This document shows, in pieces, positions 10,416 to 18,875 of a stretch of DNA of 64,000 nucleotides. The position numbers and the translations under genes are program-made. The stretch lies in NCBI GenBank assembly GCA_948099385.1, contig CANUEZ040000020.1, forward strand, positions 6,914,501-6,978,500, given 5' to 3'. The notes beneath the pieces were generated by a model. It had not been told where the DNA came from. It saw only the letters and a list, made by a program, of their open reading frames with translations, and did not search any database. The stretch comes from Fasciola hepatica (Eukaryota > Platyhelminthes > Trematoda > Plagiorchiida > Fasciolidae). Numbering within the stretch: position 1 is the stretch's first letter; each line of letters starts with the position of its first letter.

Positions 10416-11280
10416 ATGGTTGTCAGAACTTATCACACATATGGAGCGACACACAGCCAAAAAAGTGAAGAAACACTTAAAACACCAAGATCTGGTCAGT
10501 TTCCAACAGCATGGATTACCTAAAGCCCGTCCGCTGCTGTTCAATCTTCTGTTCACTCGTGAGCGTTGGACTGAAGCGAAGGCTAGAGAATACTCCATGG
10601 ATTTCGTCTTCGTGGATTTCAGCGAAGCGTTTGGCAAAGTACCGCAACCACTACTTCGATCACTGGGGATAGTGGATACTCATGGAGACTTGCAGCAGTC
10701 TCTAAAACTGTTTCTAAGTGGTACTCAGCCTCGACTGGTGTTTTCCAGGAGTCCGCACTCGGACTCTTGCTGTTGGCAGCTGATATCAACGGTCTCTCGA
10801 TGGTTTCCCCATCGCATGTTTACTGAATACGGATGACCTGAAACTGCGGCACACATTTCGTCTTGGTACAAACAGGCAAATCTTGTAGGAAAGTCTGAAT
10901 GCGCTCATGAAATGATCCTCCATGCGGACGCTGCCACCAAATCATGTGGTTTCTACAAGCAATTAGGTCGTTCTCAGTTTCCAATATGTTATAAACTATC
11001 TGAGGCCTTGATACGATCAACAGATCGTGAGCATGATCTAGGGATTTTGGTATCTGCCACCCTGAAAACTGGATATCACACCAAGTCGGTACCTCAATCT
11101 GGAGTATCCTCCGTGTAATTCGTCGCTCATTTGGTAAAATATTCTGACGCTGTCTGCATGCTCTGTGTTGCCCGTGTGTCGCGGTGCGACTGCATACCCA
11201 TGTACAGCTGCTGGAGACAGCACAGAGATCCGCCACCAGTCGCGTCGTAGGACTATGTCGGATCAACTAAGAATGACGTT
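10416..11280 (+). pseudogene. CR1-like RT fragment
   Basis: Plus-strand frames carry LVSFQQHGLPKARPLLFNLLF (RT block with the Arg-rich region), then FVFVDFSEAFGKVPQ (first catalytic Asp, normally DFSKAFDKVP), an altered YADD region near 10830 (gatgacctgaaact, read as DDLKL) and the post-palm SAASR/RSFG and LLETAQRSATR elements. All are typical of CR1-type LINEs. The frame is broken near 10836 and again near 11118. No endonuclease or 3' end is seen. Confidence 0.75.
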
Positions 11281-11577
11281 TAGAAGTGATTAGTCTGTTT
11301 CCAGTAACCCACAAGCGGACTCGTTGGATCTCATCTGCACCCAATGCATCATCTGGAACAGTTTAGGGGCAGAGCTGCGGGTTCAATTCCCGTTCCTCTC
11401 CGTGTGCGCGGGAATTTATTCAGGCGTTTGAACATGCCCTTAACTGGTCCGTAGCTGATCTATTATTTGTCCCGAAAGGCCGCTATTTTTGAATATTCGC
11501 TACCTGTTTATGAGGTGGGCGATGTGAATGCCAGTAAGTTCAAAAGGAAATTCATCATCATCAAAAGGAAATTGGAC
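11281..11577. other. unassigned flank with a tRNA-like T-arm
   Basis: No coding motif. At ~11381-11397 the sequence gcgggttcaattcccgt has the shape of a tRNA T-arm and matches the pol III B box (GGTTCAATTCC). No matching acceptor, D or anticodon arms are visible upstream, so I do not call a tRNA gene or SINE. Confidence 0.4.
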
Positions 11578-11582
11578 CATAT
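11578..11582. repeat. Gypsy-2 target-site duplication, left
   Basis: catat, matched exactly at 15627-15631 on the other side of the element. Integrases of Ty3/gypsy elements usually make 4-6 bp duplications. Confidence 0.9.
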
Positions 11583-11760
11583 TGTTACGTCAGCCACTCA
11601 TTACATACGTACTGAATGTAAAACACTTCGGGACACCGACTTAGAATGTAGCGCTTTACTCAACTAGTAAGAAGCGTACATGAGCTGAAACGCAAAAAAC
11701 AGCAACGTAATTACGACGCATAAAATGGGACCATAGAACGTGAGGAGAGTTTGCATGGCA
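11583..11760 (-). repeat. Gypsy-2 3' LTR
   Basis: 178 bp. On the element strand it starts TGCCATGC and ends CGTAACA (TG...CA). Its partner is at 15451-15626. Confidence 0.92.
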
Positions 11761-11773
11761 CTCACCCCCACCA
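11761..11773 (-). other. Gypsy-2 polypurine tract
   Basis: On the element strand ggtgggggtgag lies directly before the 3' LTR. It is the plus-strand priming site. Gypsy-1 has a matching cgggggtgaa before its 3' LTR. Confidence 0.8.
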
Positions 11774-11959
11774 AGGAAAAACAACCAGTTTTGGTATGTA
11801 GGGATGGGGCCACGGTAAGGAGAGGAAAGTGACTTACTCAGGCTTCTCTATTGCGTAATTTATACGAGTGAGTTCTTTGTTGTCGAGTGGGAATATCTGA
11901 AACCGTGTCGGGGGTAGGAGTATTGGATGTGGATGGAATTATGGGTACATATTTAGTAT

Positions 11960-12679
11960 CATGTTTTATCGCATTATTTATGGAATGCGGATTTGTTTGT
12001 GGTTTATCAGGGGGGGAAATTCCGATATCTCAGTCAGTTCCGATTCTGGCACCAGAAAATCGCCTGTCGGAGCCAATCGTCGTACAGAAACATTTTCTTC
12101 CTTGCCACTAGGCAGTTTAACGCCGGCGTATTGGGGATTACAACTGACTAGCTCGACTTCTTCAATCATGGGATCAAACTTAGAGGACCGACCCATCCGT
12201 TTGAGAAGTACCGGGCCTGGAACTGAAATTCATATTGGAAATAAAGTACCGTTAGTTGATCGCCGGGAATAGCTAAACAGCCTCTCATGCGGAGTGCAAT
12301 TCGTTGCTGTACACAGCAGTGAGCGGATAGAATGCAAGGCATCTGGTAGCACGGTCTCCCACTGCGTGATTGGTAGACCTTTGGTTTTTAGAGCGAGAGC
12401 AAGAGCGATCGCTTTCCAAAGCGTGCCGTTCAGGCGTTCCACCTTTACATTTCCTTGGGGATTATATGCAGTGGTATGACTGAGAGCCACGCCCTTATTC
12501 TGCATGAACTCAGACAACTCAGTCGACATGAAACTCGTTTCCTGATCAGATTGTATGTATGCCGGCATGCCGAATATGGTGAAAAGTTGGCATAAGCAAT
12601 CGATAACGGTAGATGAGTGCATATCCACACAAACAAACGCGAAGGGAAAACGCGAGTATTCATCAACGATAGTCAGCAT
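11960..12679 (-). pseudogene. Gypsy-2 integrase and C-terminal region
   Basis: Encodes the integrase catalytic core: VDEYSRFPFAF (first Asp), QSDQETSFMS (second Asp; relatives have HSDRGSSF, so neighbouring residues are altered) and VKVERLNGTLWKA (Glu). A C-terminal part follows with KLPSGKEENVSVRRLAP. The enzyme would insert the DNA copy into the genome. Residues around 12230 change frame (12679-12230, then 12196-11978), so the C-terminus is detached by a frameshift. Confidence 0.8.
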
Positions 12680-12726
12680 GCATCGATTACGAGTTGTCGA
12701 AGGCAGAGGGTCTTTGAAGTCAATGC

Positions 12727-13409
12727 TCAGTCATTCAAACGGTTGTGTTGTCTTGATAAGACGACCGATGGGGGTTTATAGAATCGTGGCTTTATTCCCG
12801 CACAAACACTGTATCGCGAGACCGTGTGTTTAATCTCTTCAATCGAATAGGGCAGGGTTTTAGATCGTACAAAGTGGGCCATGCGGGAAACTCCCGGGTG
12901 ACACAGCGAATCGTGCAGTCCTCTTAACTTGACCGCACCAAAAAGAGTACGACATATGTTGCGAGACAGCGTATCAGCAATTGCATTGTCTTTTCCGGGC
13001 CTGTAAATTATGTCATAACAATACGCGCATTGTTCGAGTCTCCATCGTTGAATCATCATTTTTGATCTTGCTTGTTTGTCTTCCGCCGTACATAAAGGCC
13101 ACAGACCGCTGATCAGTGGCGTCCTAGGAGATAATGTCGCCACTTACGAAGGGCCTCGACAATTACACATGCTTCTTTTTCGATAGAAGAGTGGTGCTTT
13201 TCGCTGGCTGTTAGGGTACAAGAGAAGAAGGCTACAGGGCGATTACTCTGGCTCAATGAGACGGCTATTGCGACGTCTGAAGCATCCGTTTCAACCACTA
13301 ACGGGGCACTTCGGCACACTGTCACAACCATAGCGCTTTCTATCGTCTTTTTGAGGAGTTCGAAGGCACGCTTCACATTTTCTGGCAGAGAAAAAATTGT
13401 GTTTTTCAC
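12727..13409 (-). pseudogene. Gypsy-2 RNase H and integrase zinc finger
   Basis: 13409-13113 encodes the RNase H domain (VVETDASDVAIAVSLSQ, RPVAFFSCTL, KHHSSIEKEA, LRKWRHYLLG). It degrades the RNA of the RNA-DNA hybrid. 13143-12727 encodes the linker (YCYDIIYRPGKDNAIADTLS) and the integrase HHCC finger (LHDSLCHPGVSR ... YSVCAGIKP). The two lie in different frames because of a small indel near 13130. Confidence 0.8.
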
Positions 13410-13744
13410 AAGTGGATTGGTCTTATCAGAGAACGATGGTATCCACTACGAAAAGTGGGAAAACATGCCAATGACACGACGTAGGAACTTCATATCGTTT
13501 AGTGGTGGGATCTCGCGCAAGGGTTTCATCCGGTCAGGATCAAGTCTTACTTCTCCTTGCGGTATCAGGTAACCCAAAAGTTGAATTTTGTTTGTGGCAG
13601 TCACAGTTTGGCCGTACTGAATGTTATGCCGTACTTCGCGGTGGCCTTCAGGAAACGCTCAAGGTTTCGATCGTGGTCTTCCTTAGTCACGCCGCATACT
13701 GTCACGTTGTTTATGTAGGCGAATGTATGTATAACACCTTCAGC

Positions 13745-13945
13745 CTACAATATTTCGTCAATGGTGCGTTGAAAGCAGGCAACTCCGTTGGTAACTCCAA
13801 ACGGTATACGGCTTAATTGATAGAGAGCACCACATGCTTCAAATGCAGTATATAGCCTCTCGTGCTCCGCGATAGGAATCTGATGATATGCATTCTTTAG
13901 ATACAAGGTGCTGTATATTGAATAACGAGATATAGACTCAACCAT
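13745..13945 (-). pseudogene. Gypsy-2 RT palm fragment
   Basis: RT motifs SISRYSIYSTLYLKNAYHQI (the usual DLKSAYHQI block, with D changed to Y) and RIPFGVTNGVACFQRTID. The frame ends at ~13745, before the YxDN block: minus-strand sequence at ~13690-13720 reads toward YINNVTVCG, so the catalytic Asp is replaced. A stop at ~14000 separates it from the upstream RT segment. Confidence 0.75.
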
Positions 13946-13999
13946 TCTGTCGATGCGAGGTAGCGGATAGGCATCTAACCCAGTGAAGCGGTTGATAGT

Positions 14000-15025
14000 T
14001 TAGCTGTAATCCACAAGCATTCTTTTCTTGTGGGTCGTGTTCTTAGTTACAAGAACCTGCGCTCTCCAAGAGGAGTTGGATGGTTCGATGATGCCATTAT
14101 TCAGGAGACGCTGGACCTCAGCCCGTATGATGTATTTGTCCTCAGCAGAATGTCTGCGAGACTTTGTAGCGATGGGTCTGCAATCAGGCAATAGGTGGGC
14201 AGATAAAGGAGGAAGCTGTACCTTGGCGGCATCCAGACCGCACAGGAAAAACGTACCGTGTTTGTCGCCGAATGGTATTTCCACCTTGTCATGTAACCCT
14301 AGAAAATCATGGCCAAGTAGAATATCAGCGCAGAGGTAACTCATAACAGAGAGTCTGAAATTTTCATACGAAACGTTTTGGTAGCGGATATTTGCCAAGC
14401 AACATTTCGTAATGGCACGCGACAGAGACGTAGAGGCCATCGTTATTCGAGAGTCGCATGGTCGGACCTCCCACTGATGGGAGTCTACAACAGACTGCGA
14501 AATGTATCTGTCAGAACTACCAGTGTCTATGAGTGCTTGAAGTTCAACATTATTCACGTAGACCCGAGTGGTCGGGCGAGACAGACAAGGAGGTGCGGCA
14601 GCCGTCAAATCAGAGGACGGTAGTGGACGGACAGCCGAGATAACAGATGAGTCAATCGGTTTTGAACGACATACACTCTTGAAATGACCTGTTTTTCCAC
14701 AGGCCTTGCAGACGGCATCGTTGGCAGGGCAATTAATACGAGGATGCTTAGAATAACCACAAAAATAGCAGTTATCTTTGTTAACAGCGGACACAATTAG
14801 TTCGGTTTCGATCGTTGGATTGACTGGATTTGTCGCTGGTGGAGAGCACATTGAAGTAGAAGAAGAACAGGGAACATTCTCACTTGCATAGGACTGAGAT
14901 TGTTTCTGAGCAGCTTCTAATGATCTAGCCATATCATGGGCCGTTTTAAAATTTAGGGTAGACTCTTCTGGTAGTCTTGTTCGAATGGAGTTAAATCGAA
15001 GACCGGTAATGAATGCATCACGCAT
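14000..15025 (-). pseudogene. Gypsy-2 gag C-term, zinc knuckles, protease, RT N-term
   Basis: A 341-codon frame, the longest of the element. It carries gag helix remnants (TAHDMARSLEAAQKQ), two intact CCHC knuckles (CYFCGYSKHP..., CKACGKTGHFKSVC; ~14776-14670) that bind RNA, an aspartic protease with ALIDTGSSDRYIS (~14540-14497), LLGHDFLG and the RT entry (IIEPSNSSWRAQVLV, MLVDYS). It ends at a stop inside the RT at 14000. Gag and pol being in one frame here fits a single polyprotein, but the frame has no clear start of its own because gag is broken just upstream. Confidence 0.85.
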
Positions 15026-15159
15026 GGCATCGTCACGATATTCTTAAGCAGATACCGGACGAAAGTCACAGTCCTTTGCGAGTGTTTTGATGTTCTGGAC
15101 GAACTGGCCTATGCTCTGCCCAATCTCTTGTTTGCATGTAGTAAGAAAACGGGCAAAAA

Positions 15160-15465
15160 TCACATTTCTGGAGCGGACGTACAGGGACTGGAGGGTTGAA
15201 ATAGCACTGCCAAAAATCTGTCATTCAGAAGCACGCTCGTAAACGTTGGAGAAAGAAAATTAGCGAGAATGTCAAGTTTGTCGGCTTCTTCGGATTGCAT
15301 TCGTTTCAGAAACGCAATGAAGGTCCGCAGCCAGTATGACCACTGTTTGGATGCATCGGGAGCGTTCACGTCAGTGTCAAATTTATCCGGGCGCAGATAA
15401 CGGTCCATTTGTTTGTTTGTTTCTTTCTTTCTTTTATCAGTTGAGTAAACTGTAACGTCAGTCAT
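15160..15465 (-). pseudogene. Gypsy-2 gag N-terminus
   Basis: 101 codons starting at MTDVTVY. The segment RYLRPDKFDTDVNAPD ... WSYWLRTF aligns with YLRPERFDADPNSTT ... WRHPLCTL in the Gypsy-1 gag (17136+), so both are gag starts of related families. The ATG lies within the 5' LTR edge (15451-15465), so translation would begin almost at the end of the LTR. A stop near 15030-15160 splits it from the rest of gag. Confidence 0.75.
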
Positions 15466-15626
15466 CCATTACATACGTACTGAATGTAAAACACTTCGGG
15501 ACACCGACTTAGAATGTAGCGCTTTACTCAACTAGTAAGAAGCGTACATGAGCTGAAACGCAAAAAACAGCAACGCAATTACAACGCATAAAATGAAACC
15601 ATGGAACGAGAGGAGTTTGCATGGCA
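15451..15626 (-). repeat. Gypsy-2 5' LTR
   Basis: 176 bp, partner of 11583-11760. It contains the long shared core from acatacgtac to cgcaaaaaacagcaacg. Differences from the other LTR cluster toward both ends. Confidence 0.92.
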
Positions 15627-15631
15627 CATAT
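15627..15631. repeat. Gypsy-2 target-site duplication, right
   Basis: catat, identical to 11578-11582. Confidence 0.9.
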
Positions 15632-15639
15632 ACTGATGT

Positions 15640-16005
15640 CGATGTGGCATTTTACTCAAGCTGGAGTGCACTCCAATATGGGAGGATTCACTCAGTCTAG
15701 AGCTTCATGATTTTCAATCAATCTTCTTGCCAGAAGGCAGAGAGAAACATCCTGTGTAAGCCCCTTCACACCCAGGAAGCGTTCCTCCAGTGTCTCCAGA
15801 TGTATGTCGAGACGATGTTTGAACCGAGCATTGTCCGTCTCTTCTACCACTGATGCCGGTAAAGCTTTTGAGATTAGTTGCCCTCCGTGAAAGACAACAA
15901 ACCAGTGGCAAACCAGTCGACGGAAGCTTCCGCAGCGTTAGGGAATGGCCTTGCATTCGGTCGTTCATCCGAAGAGGAAAAACCGCCTGCAATTCCGGGC
16001 CCATG
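15640..16005 (-). pseudogene. CR1-E, 3' piece (split by RTE-B)
   Basis: Minus strand encodes GPELQAVFPLRMNDR, GHSLTLRKLPSTGLPL and CLSRRATNLKS, the end of a CR1-like RT. The same region in the relative at 30.0-30.6 kb reads GPELRAELPLRGHDR and continues upstream with LGDLVFIRRIVRGD. The matching upstream part of this copy (SLKKILRDD then MG) lies 11 kb away at 27366. The two pieces meet exactly at the shared hexamer cccatg, so RTE-B and its contents inserted here. A frame change occurs after TGIS. Confidence 0.85.
16000..16005. repeat. RTE-B target-site duplication, left
   Basis: cccatg, repeated at 27360-27365 at the 5' end of RTE-B. The next bases (aca versus tca) are also nearly the same, so the original duplication may have been 8-9 bp. 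Confidence 0.75.
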
Positions 16006-16257
16006 ACACCAATTCAGTTCAGTTCATTCAACCATAAACTTCGCACTTCTATGCTCTGGTTTCGGTTGCTACCTTCTGGGATCGTCCAGCAAACGGCGAA
16101 AAGAATACAAGCATAGTGATAAAGGTCCGAAAAGTCAAACTACCAAGCGGAAATCAAGAAGACGAGGAAAGAGTCCGAAAGCAACTACGCCACTGACCGC
16201 GACACCTAGTCATATAACTTAATGTCTCCAATCATTTGGTGGGCGGATCTCGTACAC

Positions 16258-16929
16258 TCAAATCTGGAAGTCTAACACCACCGCAGTGTACACTCTACCC
16301 TTAACAGACAATCGGATGTCACGCCGACGCCACAGATGACGGAGATTGGCAAAAGCCAAATGCGCCTTCTGCATACGCGATGACACTTCATCTGTTATCT
16401 GTCCGCTTGGTGAGATGTAACTTCCCAGGTAATAAAATCTATCCACTTCAGCTAGAGCTTTCCCTTCCAAGAAGAGGTTTGGTGTTGAACCAACCCAGTC
16501 CTGCTGCTGCATTTTACACTTCGCAGGTGCAAAACGCATTCCAAACATTGCTACACTGTCATTTAGGCCATATCAAGAAACTTGCAACTTACCTGGATCT
16601 TCACTCGGAAGAACAATATCGTCCGCACGTTCCGAATCAGACAGTTTACTGCCTGAGCAACAATCGATGCCATTATCCTTACACGAGGATAGGGCTATCT
16701 CAAGAACCAATTCAATCACAAAATTGAAGAGGAAAGTTGAAAGACAGCAATCCTGACGAACATCACATTTTGTGGTGAACTCGGGTAAAAGATCGCCGTG
16801 AGCACGAACTTGGATTCGGCTATTCGCATACACGCATTGGAAAAGAGAGATAAACTTCTCCGGTACACCCTCCAATGAGAGGCAGCGCCAGAGAACTGTG
16901 CGGCCGACTGAGTCGAACGCCGATTTCAT
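16258..16929 (-). pseudogene. RTE-B RT, 3' half
   Basis: Reads KSAFDSVGRTVLWRCLSLEGVPEKF (catalytic Asp block; shown to position 16858), then RVRAHGDLL-like, VRQDCCLSTFLFNF (normally RQGCPLSPFLFNF), ERADDIVLPSEDPGKLQ (YADD with Tyr lost), FGMRFAPAKCKM and the LGSYISPSGQITDEVSSR and RRRDIRLSVKGRVY C-terminal blocks. The frame is interrupted near 16560. It starts at the Gypsy-1 insertion point; its upstream half is at 24703-24963. Confidence 0.85.
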
Positions 16930-16931
16930 AT
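16927..16931. repeat. Gypsy-1 target-site duplication, left
   Basis: catat; the partner at 24703-24707 is catac (one mismatch). Removing the element and one copy rejoins the RTE-B reading frame at the FLG(M)KSAF region. Confidence 0.85.
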
Positions 16932-17107
16932 TGTCATGTTCATTTACTATTTAATACCCACCTTAGTTCTTTTATTGTTGTTCTACTAAATTTATGCTTT
17001 ATTGTTTTCAGATCGCATCGTTCAGTCGTATGTCAAATGGCCTAAATCCTAGGCCTCTGTCTTCTGCCTGCCTCAACCATTCGGATTTTGTAACCATACA
17101 CGGATCA
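16932..17107 (+). repeat. Gypsy-1 5' LTR
   Basis: Starts tgtcatgttcatttac and ends gtaaccatacacggatca. Partner at 24527-24702. I could not identify a convincing primer-binding site just after it. Confidence 0.9.
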
Positions 17108-17135
17108 ATTTATTTGACATACACACCGCCTCAAA

Positions 17136-17840
17136 ATGCAAGGTTACCTACGTCCTGAACGATTCGACGCAGATCCGAACTCAACTACTTCTTCAAACAT
17201 TTGGCGTCACCCGCTCTGCACTTTAGTTAAATTTCTCGCCAAAGTTGGTGTAGACGATTCTGAGAAGCGTGACATCCTATATAACTATGTCTCACCAACC
17301 ATATACGATCATGTGGCTGAATGAAATGCATACAACGATGCCGTTCAAATCCTTGAAAAATTGTTTATCGAGCCGCCCAATGAAATCTTCGCACGCCACC
17401 TACTTGCAACATGCAAACAGGAAACGGGGCATGATTTCAACCAGTTATACCAAAAACTGAAATCCTAAGCTAAAGATTGCAACTTTCAGGCCGTTACAGC
17501 CGGACATTGTCCGACAGCGACTCCTAGAAAATAAATCTCTGGATTTACAAACTGCCCTAGAATTAGCCCAATCGCTCGAAATGGCCCAACAACAATCCAG
17601 CGCCTTCCAGACACCATCAATATCGTGCATGGCTTCGGCGTCAACATCCACTGAATCAACTGATAATTGTCCCTCTGACCACAAGGAAGGTAGCAACTTA
17701 CTCATGGAAACAACGTCAGCGGCGTTAAAAACCAAGTGTTATTTCCGTGGAAATGACAGACATCCTTGATTCAAATGTCCTGCTAAGGATGCGGTTTGCA
17801 GTAACTGTGGTAAGAAAGGACACTCCAAAAGTGTCTGCCG
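17136..17840 (+). pseudogene. Gypsy-1 gag with zinc knuckles
   Basis: Starts MQGYLRPERFDAD, 29 bp after the LTR. The order is capsid-like part (KRDILYNYVSPTIYDHV), a frameshifted middle (DFNQLYQKLKS), LELAQSLEMAQQQ, then two CCHC knuckles at 17737-17836. The first has lost its second Cys (CYFRG for CYFCG) and contains a stop; the second (CSNCGKKGHSKSVC) is intact. Gag coats the element RNA in the particle. At least three frame breaks make it non-functional. Confidence 0.82.
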
Positions 17841-17945
17841 ATCACCTCCGGAGGAAAAATAGTCTCTGCGACAACACTTGTACTCTCTACCATCGTCACC
17901 GCCTCTTTTCCGGATTGCCTTTTAAATGCGCTAACAACGATTACT

Positions 17946-18518
17946 GTGAACAAGATCCCTATGGAAGCTCTTATAGATGCGGGGAGTTCCGACAGTTACA
18001 TCTCCGAATTCATGGAACAGCCTCACCGTCTCAAAATCATACTGCCATCTAGCGTCATCGCCATGGCTTCCACAATATTAATCAGTCAAACGAAGGGTCA
18101 CTGTTTCGTTAAAATATGTCTCAAGGATAATTCGTACAACTTCAAACTCTCTTTGCTCCCTCATCTGTGTGAGGACGTATTACTGGGGCACGATTTTTTG
18201 AAATTCCACAGAGCAGTTGAGACTTCATTCAGTGGCAGTAAACCAACTCTCTCTCGTTGTAGTGACAGCTTCACGTATTAAATCTCCTCTTTTTGGGAAC
18301 TTGCTACTAGATTGCAAGCCTATCGCAACTAAATCACGACTCCACACTCCTGAAGATAAAAAATTCATTCGATCAGAAATTCAGCAACTTATGAAGAATG
18401 GCATCATTGTGCCATCAACGTAACCCTGGCGCGCTCAAGTCCTTGTTGCAACAAATGAAGGACACAAGACACATGGTAGTTGACTACGGTCAAATTATTA
18501 ATAGATACACGTTATTGG
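17946..18518 (+). pseudogene. Gypsy-1 protease and RT N-terminal part
   Basis: Protease motif ALIDAGSSDSYIS (active-site DTG changed to DAG) and VLLGHDFLKFH, then a frame change to LDCKPIATKSRLHTPEDK and QQLMKNGIIVPS, the usual RT entry, a stop, and VVDYGQIINRY. Coding stops at 18518 in mid-RT, where RTE-A inserted; it resumes at 22380 with DAYPLPRINYM. Confidence 0.82.
18507..18518. repeat. RTE-A target-site duplication, left
   Basis: acacgttattgg, repeated exactly at 22368-22379. A 12-bp duplication is normal for LINE insertion by target-primed reverse transcription. Confidence 0.95.
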
Positions 18519-18875
18519 CCATCACGACGAGACTGCACCTTGACGTGGTGTGATGGCTTGCGCGCCTCTATGACCCAAAGAGCTATACAGGATGGCTTCC
18601 TTAAGCCGGAGATGCAATCATACCTGACAGGTCAATGGGTAGAGGTCAGACAAAGTCCAGTCTCCTGGTCCTCCAGGTTGGGGGTTGATTTGAGCTGGCA
18701 ACTCAGTCGGAAAAATCAGTGGAAGAATAATTGATCCAAGCAAATGGGCTTCCACTAAGCCATCCCGCTGCCTTGCGGATAGGTTCTTGTCAGAACTAAA
18801 GGCTTTGGATGAGAACCCTAATCGTTCTCCTGCTTTGTGGCTGGACACCCTAGCAGTACCCGTCCAACATCTCCC
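18519..18875 (+). promoter_or_regulatory. RTE-A 5' leader
   Basis: 357 bp before the first ATG of the frame. It is shared, at ~85% by eye over the first 150 bp, with the RTE-B leaders at 1222 and 27359, although the proteins of the two families differ far more. RTE leaders usually hold the internal promoter; that role is inferred, as no promoter motif can be seen directly. Confidence 0.5.

Larger units (their letters stand above)
11583..15626 (-). mobile_element. Gypsy-2, Ty3/gypsy LTR element (CsRn1-like)
   Basis: A 4.04-kb minus-strand LTR retrotransposon bounded by 176-178-bp LTRs and a perfect 5-bp duplication. Reading leftwards, the order is gag (~15465-14780), two CCHC zinc knuckles, protease (IDTGSS), RT, RNase H, integrase and C-terminal region (~11960). 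This is the Ty3/gypsy gene order. The protease-RT wording (IIEPSNSSWRAQ, FGVTNGVACFQRTID) is like the CsRn1 group known from flukes. Stops and frameshifts break gag at ~15150-15030 and pol near 14000, 13745 and 13140-12700. The LTRs differ at roughly ten sites by eye, so the insertion is not recent. Confidence 0.92.

Noticed and set aside
11340..11410. Possible tRNA gene or tRNA-derived SINE
   Set aside because: Only a T-arm and B box-like sequence is present; no acceptor, D or anticodon arms can be folded around it.
12005..12272. Plus-strand frames over the Gypsy-2 end
   Set aside because: They lie antisense to the Gypsy-2 C-terminal region, whose minus-strand reading matches the gypsy family.
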